From an uncultured Methylophilaceae bacterium (GTDB lineage: Bacteria > Pseudomonadota > Gammaproteobacteria > Burkholderiales > Methylophilaceae): a stretch of 35,599 nt of DNA. The notes under the pieces were generated by a model. That model was not told the DNA's origin and did not search any database. It worked only from the letters and a program-made list of their open reading frames with translations. A program made the translations under genes and the position numbers. Location of the stretch: NCBI GenBank assembly GCA_903899965.1, contig CAIULB010000031.1:1-35599 (forward strand), in the 5' to 3' direction. Of this stretch, positions 20,760-28,701 are shown in pieces. Within the stretch, counting starts at the first letter, position 1; each line of letters opens with the position of its first letter.

Positions 20760-23603
20760 TTATACGTTGGCTTCGTTTTTCGGGTGATGCACAAAACCAA
20801 TTTGCTCTTGACTGAAGGCTTTATATTCACGCTGCCATTCAGAAAGTTGCGATACTTTGGTTAACTGCACTGCCGTGACCTTAAATTCAGGGCAGTTAGT
20901 CGCCCAATCTGAGTTATCCGTCGTAATGACGTTTGCACCAGATTCAGGATGATGGAAAGTTGTATAGACCACCCCTGGTTGAACACGCTCAGTAATCTTG
21001 GCATGTAGCACTGTTTCACCAGCGCGGCTAGCAATACCAACCCAATCACCATCATTAATACCGCGGTCTTCAGCATCATGCGGGTGAATTTCAATCACAT
21101 CTTCAGGATGCCATGCCACGTTATCGGTACGACGTGTTTGCGCACCGACGTTGTATTGAGAAAGAATACGTCCAGTTGTCAAAATCAATGGGTATTTAGC
21201 ATTCACCTTTTCAGTGGTCGGCACATATTCGGTGATAAAGAATTTACCTTTACCACGCACAAATTCATCGATGTGCATAGTTGGCGTACCAGCAGGATTG
21301 GCATCATCACATGGCCATTGCACACTACCTAGCTCATCTAATTTCTTGAAGCTCACACCTTTGAATGTTGGGGTTAACGCTGCAATTTCATCCAAAATAT
21401 CGGACGCGTGTGCGTAATGCATTGGGTAACCCAAGGCGGCCGCAAGCTTAGCTGTTACTTCCCAGTCCTCGAACCCGTTTTTCGGGGTCATCACACGGCG
21501 CACCGGTGAAATGCGGCGCTCTGCGTTAGTAAACGTACCTGATTTCTCAAGGAATGACGCGCCAGGGAAGAACACATGGGCGTACATCGCGGTTTCGTTC
21601 AAGAATAAGTCTTGCACAATCACACACTCCATAGACTCTAGACCATGGGTCACGTGCTGTGTATTTGGATCTGATTGAACGATGTCCTCACCTACGCAGT
21701 ACAAGGCCTTAAAGCTTCCGCTAATGGCTTGGTCCAGCATGTTTGGAATACGTAAGCCAGGCTCTTTACTGAGCGGACGACCCCACGCAGTTTCAAATAG
21801 AGCACGAGTCGCGTCATCGGACACATGGCGGTAGCCTGGGTATTCGTGTGGCATAGAACCCATGTCGCATGAACCTTGCACGTTATTTTGACCACGCAGT
21901 GGATTCACGCCCACCCCTTCACGGCCAACGTTAGCCGTCGCCATTGAAATGTTAGCAATACCCATCACCATGGTTGAACCTTGGCTGTGTTCAGTCACGC
22001 CCAGGCCGTAGTAAATCGCTGCATTGCCGCCCGTTGCATACAAACGTGCCGCCGCACGGAGGTCTTCCGCTGGCACACCTAGCGTTTCACTTAAGGCCTC
22101 AGGAGAGTTTTCTTGCTTAGCAGCAAAAGCTCGCCATGCTTCGAATGAGTCAATCTCACAGCGCTCTTTCACAAATGCTTCGTTAACCAAACCTTCCGTC
22201 ACAATGACGTGTGAGAATGCAGAAATCAAGGCTACGTTAGTACCAGGACGTAATTTCAGGTGGTAATCTGCTTTAACGTGCGGCGATGACACTAAGTCAA
22301 TTTGACGTGGGTCAGCCACAATCAATTTCGCGCCTTCACGTAAGCGACGTTTCATTTGTGAGCCAAATACTGGGTGGCCATCGGTTGGGTTAGCACCGAT
22401 CACAAAAATCACATCTGAGTGCATCACAGAATCAAACGTTTGTGTCCCAGCTGATTCGCCTAATGTCTGTTTTAAGCCATAACCTGTTGGTGAGTGACAC
22501 ACGCGCGCGCAGGTATCGACGTTATTGGTACCCAGTACCGCACGAATTAATTTTTGAGTAACGTACACTTCCTCATTGGTACAACGTGATGAAGTAATGC
22601 CGCCCACCGCTTCTTTGCCGTATTTCGCTTGAATACGTGTAATTTCGCTCGCCGCGTAATTAATCGCTTCGTCCCATGACACTTCTGTCCATGCATCATG
22701 GATGCTCTTACGAATCATTGGCGTCGTGATACGGTCTTGGTGGGTGGCATAACCCCAAGCAAAACGACCTTTTACACATGAGTGACCATGGTTAGCGCCG
22801 CCATTTTTACTTGGCACCATACGAACGACTTGCTCACCTTTCATCTCAGCATCAAAAGAACAGCCCACGCCGCAATAAGCACAGGTCGTTGTCACTGAAT
22901 GCTCAGGCACACCATGCTGAACCACTGATTTTTCAATCAAGGTGGCTGTTGGGCAAGCTTGAACGCATGCACCACATGAAACACATTCTGATTCTAAAAA
23001 GTTTTCAGTCCCTGACGCTACTTTCGATTCAAAGCCACGACCTTGAATGGTCAAGGCAAAGGTGCCCTGAACCTCTTCACAAGCGCGAACGCAGCGGGAA
23101 CAGACGATACATTTTGAAGGGTCAAACTGGAAATAAGGATTTGAAGTGTCTTTTTCTGACTTCAGGTGATTATCCCCCTCGTAGCCATAACGCACTTCAC
23201 GCAACCCCACAGCGCCCGCCATGTCTTGCAACTCACAGTCGCCATTGGTGGCACAGGTGAGGCAATCAAGCGGATGGTCTGAAATATAAAGCTCCATCAC
23301 GCCCTTACGGATGTCCGCTAATTTTGGCGTTTGCGTTTTAACTTTAATGCCTTCAGCGACAGGCGTGGTACATGAAGCAGGGAAACCACGGCGACCTTCA
23401 ATCTCAACCAAACACAAACGGCATGAACCGTAAGGATCTAGGCTATCGGTCGCACAGAGTTTAGGTACCGTAACACCACCCACCATCGCCGCATGCATAA
23501 TCGAGGTGCCTTCTGGCACCGTGATCTGCGTACCATCAATCTCTAGCGTGATTTGATTATCAGATGTTTTTGCTGGCGTACCGAAATCAGTATATTTGCT
23601 CAT
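20760..23603 (-). CDS. fdsA: NAD-dependent formate dehydrogenase alpha subunit
   Basis: Catalytic subunit of the soluble fds-type enzyme: oxidises formate to CO2 at a bis-MGD molybdenum (or tungsten) centre and passes electrons through Fe-S clusters to FdsB. 947 aa. Order: [2Fe-2S] ferredoxin domain (about 20-100, CATDSLDPYGSCRLCLVEIEG), the NuoG-type His-Cys3 cluster (HPLDCLTCATNGDCELQD), two [4Fe-4S] motifs (CIVCSRCVRACE and CVSCGACVQACP), the cluster CAYCGVGCSF, then molybdopterin domains and a C-terminal molydopterin-binding barrel. The metal-binding cysteine is Cys369 next to His370 in VCHSPTGYG; it is Cys, not selenocysteine. AGGAGAAACAT precedes the ATG. 18 nt after fdsB. Confidence 0.97.
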   Translation of the reverse strand: MSKYTDFGTPAKTSDNQITLEIDGTQITVPEGTSIMHAAMVGGVTVPKLCATDSLDPYGSCRLCLVEIEGRRGFPASCTTPVAEGIKVKTQTPKLADIRKGVMELYISDHPLDCLTCATNGDCELQDMAGAVGLREVRYGYEGDNHLKSEKDTSNPYFQFDPSKCIVCSRCVRACEEVQGTFALTIQGRGFESKVASGTENFLESECVSCGACVQACPTATLIEKSVVQHGVPEHSVTTTCAYCGVGCSFDAEMKGEQVVRMVPSKNGGANHGHSCVKGRFAWGYATHQDRITTPMIRKSIHDAWTEVSWDEAINYAASEITRIQAKYGKEAVGGITSSRCTNEEVYVTQKLIRAVLGTNNVDTCARVCHSPTGYGLKQTLGESAGTQTFDSVMHSDVIFVIGANPTDGHPVFGSQMKRRLREGAKLIVADPRQIDLVSSPHVKADYHLKLRPGTNVALISAFSHVIVTEGLVNEAFVKERCEIDSFEAWRAFAAKQENSPEALSETLGVPAEDLRAAARLYATGGNAAIYYGLGVTEHSQGSTMVMGIANISMATANVGREGVGVNPLRGQNNVQGSCDMGSMPHEYPGYRHVSDDATRALFETAWGRPLSKEPGLRIPNMLDQAISGSFKALYCVGEDIVQSDPNTQHVTHGLESMECVIVQDLFLNETAMYAHVFFPGASFLEKSGTFTNAERRISPVRRVMTPKNGFEDWEVTAKLAAALGYPMHYAHASDILDEIAALTPTFKGVSFKKLDELGSVQWPCDDANPAGTPTMHIDEFVRGKGKFFITEYVPTTEKVNAKYPLILTTGRILSQYNVGAQTRRTDNVAWHPEDVIEIHPHDAEDRGINDGDWVGIASRAGETVLHAKITERVQPGVVYTTFHHPESGANVITTDNSDWATNCPEFKVTAVQLTKVSQLSEWQREYKAFSQEQIGFVHHPKNEANV

Positions 23604-23621
23604 ATGTTTCTCCTAGCAGCC

Positions 23622-25172
23622 TTAAGCCACTTGACCTTTCTTCAGGCCAAAATCTTCTGGGAAATGATTGATTGCGCTTAAGACTGGATACGGCGTCATG
23701 CCGCCCAGCGCACAAAGGGATCCATTTAACATCGTGTCGCTTAGGTCGCGCACGAGCGTGATGTTTTTTGCGTGGTCTTCTTTGGCAATAATCTTGTCCA
23801 TCACCTCAACACCGCGTGTTGAGCCGATACGGCAAGGCGTACATTTTCCGCAAGATTCCACTGCACAGAACTCAAATGCGTAACGGGCCATCTTGGCCAT
23901 ATCCACCGTGTCATCAAATGCGACGATGCCACCATGGCCAAGCACTGCCCAGATCTCCGTGAACTTCTCGTAGTCTAGGGGTGTATCAAACTGCGACTCT
24001 GGCAAGTAAGCGCCAAGTGGACCACCCACTTGAACCGCGCGAATTGGCTTACCAGAAGCCGAACCGCCGCCAAAGTCATAAAGTAACTCCCTTAGCGTGA
24101 CACCAAAGGCTTTTTCAACCAAGCCACATTGTTTGATGTTGCCTGCCAATTGAATAGGTAATGTGCCGCGTGAGCGACCCATGCCGAAATCCTGATAGAA
24201 CTTGCCGCCTTTGTCTAAGACGATAGGCACCGTCGCTAACGAGATCACATTATTCACAACGGTTGGCTTGCCAAACAAACCTTCAATCGCAGGGAGTGGT
24301 GGTTTGAATCGGACCAAGCCGCGTTTGCCTTCCAAGCTTTCAAGGAGTGAAGTCTCTTCACCGCACACATAAGCGCCAGCAGCGCGGCGCACTTCTAGAT
24401 GAAAACGCTTACCGCTACCGCAAATATCCTCCCCCAAATAGCCAGCTTGATAAGCATTAGCAATCGCTTCATTGAGCGTCACCAAAGCATCTGGATACTC
24501 CGAACGTAAGTAGATATAACCTTGCGTCGCGCCAACAGCAAGGCCTGCAATCGTCATGCCTTCCACTAGCACAAGCGGATCGCCTTCCATAATCATGCGG
24601 TCTGAATACGTGCCTGAATCACCCTCATCGGCGTTACACACGATGTACTTTTGATCGGCGGGTGCATTAAGCACGGTATTCCATTTAATTCCGGTTGGAA
24701 ACGCTGCACCGCCGCGACCACGCAGGCCCGAGTCGGTGACTTCTTTAACAATATCTGCGCCAGATTTAGCTAAGGCATTTTTTAAACCTTTGTAGCCGTC
24801 ATGCGCCACATAGTCTTCCACAGAAACTGGGTCCGTAATACCCACGCGCGCGAAGGTTAGACGCTCTTGTTTTTTGAGCCATGCAATTTCATCCGTGAGC
24901 CCAAGGTTAAGTGGATGTGCGGCGCCACTCATAAAGTCTGCATCAAACAAACTTGCCACATCTTTTGGCATCACAGGGCCATAAGCCACACGCCCTTTAG
25001 CAGTCGCCACTTCCACCATGGTTTCCAACCAGAACAAACCACGTGAGCCGTTACGGATTAAGTTGATTTCAACACCGCGTTTAGCCGCTTCAGCTTGAAT
25101 GTTGGCAGCCACTTTATTTGCGCCCAAGGAAAGCGCGCTTGAATCTCTAGGGACATAAATCTTAATTGCCAT
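23622..25172 (-). CDS. fdsB: NAD-dependent formate dehydrogenase beta subunit
   Basis: NuoF-like diaphorase subunit: takes electrons from FdsA and reduces NAD+ at FMN. 516 aa. An N-terminal thioredoxin-like [2Fe-2S]-type domain (about 1-110) comes first; it seems to lack cluster cysteines here. FMN and NAD motifs are GLRGRGGAAFPTGIKW (about residue 148), CNADEGDSGTYSDRM and GAGAYVCGEETSL-like AAGAYVCGEETSLLESLEG. The [4Fe-4S] motif is ESCGKCTPCRIGSTRG near 432, with a further Cys in GSLCALGGMTPYPV. Its ATG shares one base with the fdsG stop (TAATG), so translation is coupled. Confidence 0.97.
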   Translation of the reverse strand: MAIKIYVPRDSSALSLGANKVAANIQAEAAKRGVEINLIRNGSRGLFWLETMVEVATAKGRVAYGPVMPKDVASLFDADFMSGAAHPLNLGLTDEIAWLKKQERLTFARVGITDPVSVEDYVAHDGYKGLKNALAKSGADIVKEVTDSGLRGRGGAAFPTGIKWNTVLNAPADQKYIVCNADEGDSGTYSDRMIMEGDPLVLVEGMTIAGLAVGATQGYIYLRSEYPDALVTLNEAIANAYQAGYLGEDICGSGKRFHLEVRRAAGAYVCGEETSLLESLEGKRGLVRFKPPLPAIEGLFGKPTVVNNVISLATVPIVLDKGGKFYQDFGMGRSRGTLPIQLAGNIKQCGLVEKAFGVTLRELLYDFGGGSASGKPIRAVQVGGPLGAYLPESQFDTPLDYEKFTEIWAVLGHGGIVAFDDTVDMAKMARYAFEFCAVESCGKCTPCRIGSTRGVEVMDKIIAKEDHAKNITLVRDLSDTMLNGSLCALGGMTPYPVLSAINHFPEDFGLKKGQVA

Positions 25173-25639
25173 TACGCACCCCTCGCTTCCGCAATGATTT
25201 CGTTCACGCGCGCAATATCGACACGGCCACAGACTTGGTCATCCATCGATGCTGCCGGTGAACAAGCGCAATTGCCTAAACAGTAAACTGGCTCTAGCGT
25301 AATTGCGCCATCTGCGGTTGTTTGATGGTAATCCACGCCCAAGGTTTTCTTCACATAAGCTTCTAAAGCTTCAGACCCCATCGACTGGCAAGACTCTGCA
25401 CGACAAATTTGGAGAATATGCTTGCCTGGCGCATGCGAACGAAAGTGATGATAGAAAGTCACCACACCATGCACTTCAGCCACAGATAAATTCAAGGCTT
25501 TAGCAATCCTTGGATAACTACTTTCTGGCACGTAGCCAATATCATCCTGAATTGCATGAAGGAGCGGCATTAAAGCGCCTGGCACATTGAGATGGGCCTC
25601 GATATGCTGGTCGATACTCACTAAAATTTCATCTGACAC
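25172..25639 (-). CDS. fdsG: NAD-dependent formate dehydrogenase gamma subunit
   Basis: NuoE-like subunit carrying one [2Fe-2S] cluster that wires FdsA and FdsB. Cluster ligands are the pairs CRAESC and CLGNC in the C-terminal half; [11 protein letters not shown] is a family mark. The start is set at GTG 25639, giving 155 aa: GGAGAG sits 5 nt upstream, and a fitting promoter starts transcription near 25694. The frame stays open to TTG 25729 (ATG 25675 inside), but the extra residues ([13 protein letters not shown]...) do not look like the family and the TTG would be upstream of the predicted transcript start. First gene of fdsG-fdsB-fdsA-fdhD-fdsD. Confidence 0.93.
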   Translation of the reverse strand: MSDEILVSIDQHIEAHLNVPGALMPLLHAIQDDIGYVPESSYPRIAKALNLSVAEVHGVVTFYHHFRSHAPGKHILQICRAESCQSMGSEALEAYVKKTLGVDYHQTTADGAITLEPVYCLGNCACSPAASMDDQVCGRVDIARVNEIIAEARGA

Positions 25640-25700
25640 AACTTCTCTCCAAGACTTGTTTTGGGGTAACCGCATCTTTGGATGCAAATTCCCAGAAAAA

Positions 25701-25729
25701 GTTACAAAATATTTACAATATTGTATCAA
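25701..25729 (-). promoter_or_regulatory. Predicted fds promoter with embedded palindrome
   Basis: On the minus strand TTGATA (25724-25729) and TGTAAC (25701-25706) are 17 nt apart. The spacer and the edge of the -35 box hold a perfect 12-bp palindrome, TACAATATTGTA (25714-25725). The predicted transcript would start near 25694, some 55 nt before the GTG of fdsG. The palindrome would be well placed for a repressor, or for an activator that remodels the spacer. Confidence 0.45.
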
Positions 25730-25750
25730 TCATTAACTAGCTTGTGTTCA

Positions 25751-25777
25751 GTATTGGCGCGGAAAAATCGCCAATAC
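25751..25777. repeat. 9-bp inverted repeat between fdsG and the aldehyde dehydrogenase gene
   Basis: GTATTGGCG (25751-25759) and CGCCAATAC (25769-25777) are perfect complements with a 9-nt A-rich centre. It sits upstream of both divergent units, about 20 nt behind the fds -35 box, and has no T-run. It looks like a regulator-binding site rather than a terminator. The remaining 25778-25976 is AT-rich with no other feature I can support. Confidence 0.45.
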
Positions 25778-25982
25778 CTCATAAAATCAATCCACTTTGA
25801 GAGTATGGTTAACTCAAACAATTCTTAAACATCAGACACTTTCCACCTGCTGCATAAAAAAACGCTTATTTTGATTGGTTAAGGGGCTTCATTTTCTTTT
25901 GATTTGGAGTAAAGTTACGAGTGGTACTTAAGCAACATGGCAAATGTAAATCACTTAAAAAAATACCACGGAGATAATGAGA

Positions 25983-27503
25983 ATGAGCTTAGAACTATTA
26001 AAAGGCATGGGTGTAAAAATCCCATACAAAGCCAAATACGATAACTTTATCGGCGGCAAATGGGTTGCACCTGTTGGCGGCGAATACTTTGATGTAATCA
26101 CCCCAATTACTGGTTTGCCATACACCAAAGCAGCGCGCTCTGGCGCAGCTGACGTTGAGTTGGCATTAGATGCAGCGCATGCAGCAGCTGACAAATGGGG
26201 CAAAACATCCGTGCAAGAGCGCGCGAACATGTTGCTCAAAATCGCTGACCGTTTAGAAGCTAACCTTGAGTTATTAGCAACTGCTGAAACGATCGACAAC
26301 GGCAAACCAATCCGCGAAACAATGAATGCTGACATCCCATTGGCAATCGATCATTTCCGTTACTTTGCTGGCTGCTTGCGTGCTCAAGAAGGCACACTGA
26401 GCGAGATCGACGACACAATGGTTGCATACCACTTCCACGAACCACTAGGCGTTATTGGTCAAATTATTCCTTGGAACTTCCCAATTCTCATGGCGGCATG
26501 GAAGCTTGCACCTGCCGTAGCTGCTGGTAACTGTGTTGTGATGAAGCCAGCTGAGTTCACACCAATTAGCATCATGATTTTGATGGAAACAATTGCTGAC
26601 ATCGTGCCACCTGGCGTGATGAATATCGTGAACGGTTATGGCCGTGAAGTTGGTGCTCCACTTGCTAATAGCCGCCGTATCGCAAAAATTGCGTTCACAG
26701 GCTCTACAGCGACTGGCCGCGTAATTGCACAAGCTGCCGCTGGCAACTTGATTCCTGCAACGCTGGAGCTAGGTGGCAAATCACCTAACATCTTCTTTGA
26801 TGATATCGCAGCTGCTGACGACGACTTCTTTGATAAAGCAGTTGAAGGTTTGGTATTGTTCGCATTCAACCAAGGTGAAGTTTGTACATGTCCATCACGT
26901 GCATTGATCCAAGAATCTGTTTATGACAAATTCATGGAACGTGTATTGCCACGTGTTGCTGCGATCAAACAAGGCAACCCACTTGATCCAAACACAATGA
27001 TTGGCGCGCAAGCTTCTGCTGACCAATTAAACAAGATCATGTCTTACATGGACATCGGTAAACAAGAAGGTGCTGAGCTTCTTATCGGCGGCGAACAAAA
27101 TAAGCTAGGTGGCGACTTGTCACAAGGCTACTACGTGAAGCCAACGCTATTTAAAGGCCACAACAAGATGCGCATTTTCCAAGAAGAAATTTTTGGACCA
27201 GTGCTTGCTGTCACCACCTTTAAAGACGAAGCTGAAGCGTTGGAAATCGCTAACGACACCATCTTCGGTTTAGGTTCTGGCGTTTGGAGCCGTGACGGCA
27301 GCCGTGCATACCGCATGGGTCGTGGCATCAAAGCTGGCCGCGTTTGGACTAACTGCTACCATGCTTACCCAGCACATGCAGCGTTCGGTGGCTACAAAGA
27401 ATCAGGTATCGGCCGTGAAACACACAAAATGATGCTGGATCACTACCAACAAACTAAAAACTTGTTAGTAAGCTACAGCCCTAAAAAGCTAGGCTTCTTC
27501 TAA
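25983..27503 (+). CDS. NAD-dependent aldehyde dehydrogenase (ExaC/AldB type)
   Basis: Oxidises aldehydes (acetaldehyde is usual for the ExaC/AldB/AcoD branch) to acids with NAD+. 506 aa from ATG 25983. Motifs: [16 protein letters not shown], nucleotide-binding FTGSTATGR, catalytic Glu in LELGGKSPN, catalytic Cys301 in [12 protein letters not shown] with a second Cys303 two residues on, and the EEIFGPVL motif. The start at 25983 was chosen because GGAG (25970-25973) is 9 nt away, against 3 nt for the in-frame ATG at 25977. A DUF779 gene follows, as is common for this subfamily. In a methylotroph it may remove acetaldehyde or other aldehydes; a link to C1 flux is not shown. Confidence 0.93.
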   Translation: MSLELLKGMGVKIPYKAKYDNFIGGKWVAPVGGEYFDVITPITGLPYTKAARSGAADVELALDAAHAAADKWGKTSVQERANMLLKIADRLEANLELLATAETIDNGKPIRETMNADIPLAIDHFRYFAGCLRAQEGTLSEIDDTMVAYHFHEPLGVIGQIIPWNFPILMAAWKLAPAVAAGNCVVMKPAEFTPISIMILMETIADIVPPGVMNIVNGYGREVGAPLANSRRIAKIAFTGSTATGRVIAQAAAGNLIPATLELGGKSPNIFFDDIAAADDDFFDKAVEGLVLFAFNQGEVCTCPSRALIQESVYDKFMERVLPRVAAIKQGNPLDPNTMIGAQASADQLNKIMSYMDIGKQEGAELLIGGEQNKLGGDLSQGYYVKPTLFKGHNKMRIFQEEIFGPVLAVTTFKDEAEALEIANDTIFGLGSGVWSRDGSRAYRMGRGIKAGRVWTNCYHAYPAHAAFGGYKESGIGRETHKMMLDHYQQTKNLLVSYSPKKLGFF

Positions 27504-27553
27504 TTTGAAAGGGTTAATTCCCTATTGAATTAGTCAAGTAATAAAGCTAGTAT

Positions 27554-27583
27554 AAAGAGGCGGTTCATACCGCCTCTTTTTTT
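27554..27583 (+). terminator. Intrinsic terminator after the aldehyde dehydrogenase gene
   Basis: AAAGAGGCGG (27554-27563) pairs with CCGCCTCTTT (27570-27579) around a 6-nt loop, followed by a T-run to 27583. It is a textbook Rho-independent terminator 51 nt after the stop codon. It stands between aldehyde dehydrogenase and DUF779, so read-through or a separate promoter would be needed for the latter. Confidence 0.88.
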
Positions 27584-27605
27584 ACGTCTGTGTTAGGAGT
27601 GTAAG

Positions 27606-27974
27606 ATGGCTGAACGTATTTCTGGAACCCCTTCCGCAATTGCGCTTATTCGCCAATTAACAGCGCAGCATGGCCCGATTATCTTTTTCCAATCAGGCGG
27701 ATGTTGTGAAGGTAGTGGACCAATGTGCATGCCAGCGAATGAGTTTCGAAAGACCCCATCTGACGTCAAAGTAGGTGAAGTAGAAGGCGCTGCCTTTTAT
27801 ATGGGTCACAGCCACTTCCAGTTCTCAGAGAATACGCACACCATCCTTGATGCGATGGATGCCTCCAGCGGCTCGTTCTCACTCGACTGCGGCACAGGAA
27901 AAGCCTTCATCACCAAGGGCCGCTTATTTACCGACGAAGAGCTAAAAGACTTGCCACCCGTTGAGATAGGCTAA
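27606..27974 (+). CDS. DUF779 domain protein
   Basis: Small protein of 122 aa that belongs to DUF779, a family found next to acetaldehyde dehydrogenase genes. The function is not known. A conserved cysteine region is visible: FQSGGCCEGSGPMCM (Cys33, Cys34 and Cys41), with another Cys near residue 95 in LDCGTGKAF; metal or thiol chemistry is possible but unproven. No signal peptide or membrane segment. TTAGGAG lies 6-7 nt before the ATG. It follows the aldehyde dehydrogenase but a terminator separates them. Confidence 0.9.
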   Translation: MAERISGTPSAIALIRQLTAQHGPIIFFQSGGCCEGSGPMCMPANEFRKTPSDVKVGEVEGAAFYMGHSHFQFSENTHTILDAMDASSGSFSLDCGTGKAFITKGRLFTDEELKDLPPVEIG

Positions 27975-28110
27975 CCAGTCCCTCGCACTACCCACAATTT
28001 TTCAGTTCAAGACTTTCAATCAATAATTACCGTAGTGTCACTTTGAATTTGGAGTATACTGACCTGTCTATCTACTTAAGATGGTCAACCAAAATCATAA
28101 AGGACATCAC

Positions 28111-28632
28111 ATGAAATACAGCTTATTACTCGCTTCATTGTTAGTGAGCACAGCATTCAATGCTTCAGCAGAAGAAGCTAAAAGTCTTTCAGCGCATGAA
28201 GAAGTCACCATTAACGCTTCAGCCGCAACAGTTTGGACAAAGGTTAGCAACTTCAATGATTTAGGTGCGTGGCATCCAGCAGTGAAAACGACAGAAATCG
28301 TATCAGGCAAAAATAATCAAGTTGGTGCTCTACGTCTATTAACACTGCAAGATGGCGGCACAATTAAAGAAAAACTTCTTGGCTATAATGCTAAAGGCAA
28401 AACATTCAAATACTCTATCGTTGAAGGCGTTCTTCCAGTAACGAGCTATGTTTCATCAGTCACAGTTAAATCTGCAGGCAAGGATAAAGCATTAGTTGTT
28501 TGGGAAGGCAGCTTCAAACGTAAAGATCTAGCTACTTCGCCAGCTGAAGGCGCAGATGACGCTACAGCAGTAAAAGTAATGACCAGCGTTTACCGTGGCG
28601 GCTTGGATAATTTGAAAAAAATCTCAGAGTAA
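28111..28632 (+). CDS. MxaD-like SRPBCC family periplasmic protein
   Basis: 173-aa protein with a signal peptide (MKYSLLLASLLVSTAFNASA, cleavage near residue 20) and an SRPBCC/START-like fold: VTINASAATVWTKVSNFNDLGAWHPAV is the characteristic opening, with a C-terminal helix VYRGGLDNLKKI. The pattern fits MxaD, which in methylotrophs stimulates electron transfer between methanol dehydrogenase and cytochrome cL. No mxaF, xoxF or cytochrome gene is in the window, so this may be a stray MxaD paralogue or another polyketide-cyclase-like protein. ATG 28111 is preferred (AAAGGAC 6-12 nt upstream); an in-frame ATG at 28081 would spoil the signal peptide. Ends at a terminator. Confidence 0.82.
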   Translation: MKYSLLLASLLVSTAFNASAEEAKSLSAHEEVTINASAATVWTKVSNFNDLGAWHPAVKTTEIVSGKNNQVGALRLLTLQDGGTIKEKLLGYNAKGKTFKYSIVEGVLPVTSYVSSVTVKSAGKDKALVVWEGSFKRKDLATSPAEGADDATAVKVMTSVYRGGLDNLKKISE

Positions 28633-28651
28633 TTTCACTATTGCCTGACGT

Positions 28652-28683
28652 AAAAAAGGCTCAGAAATTCTGAGCCTTTTTTT
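28652..28683. terminator. Bidirectional intrinsic terminator
   Basis: AAAAAAGGCTCAG (28652-28664) pairs with CTGAGCCTTTTTTT (from 28670) around AAATT. The A-run and T-run at the two sides let it act in both directions, ending the MxaD-like gene (+) and the convergent ammonium transporter gene (-). Confidence 0.88.
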
Positions 28684-28701
28684 ATCTCCAAACCTTAAAA
28701 C

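Noticed and set aside
22811-23260. 149-codon open frame antisense to fdsA
   Set aside because: No recognisable domain or ribosome binding site; it lies opposite the Fe-S coding region of a certain gene.
25755-25774. Sigma-54-like GG-N10-GC on the minus strand upstream of fdsG
   Set aside because: Only GG and GC fit; the surrounding bases (TGGCGA and CCGC) are poor and the site is part of a perfect inverted repeat that explains it better.
25940-25952. TGGTAC...GCA resembling a sigma-54 element before the aldehyde dehydrogenase gene
   Set aside because: Distance between GG and GC is 7 rather than 10 nt.
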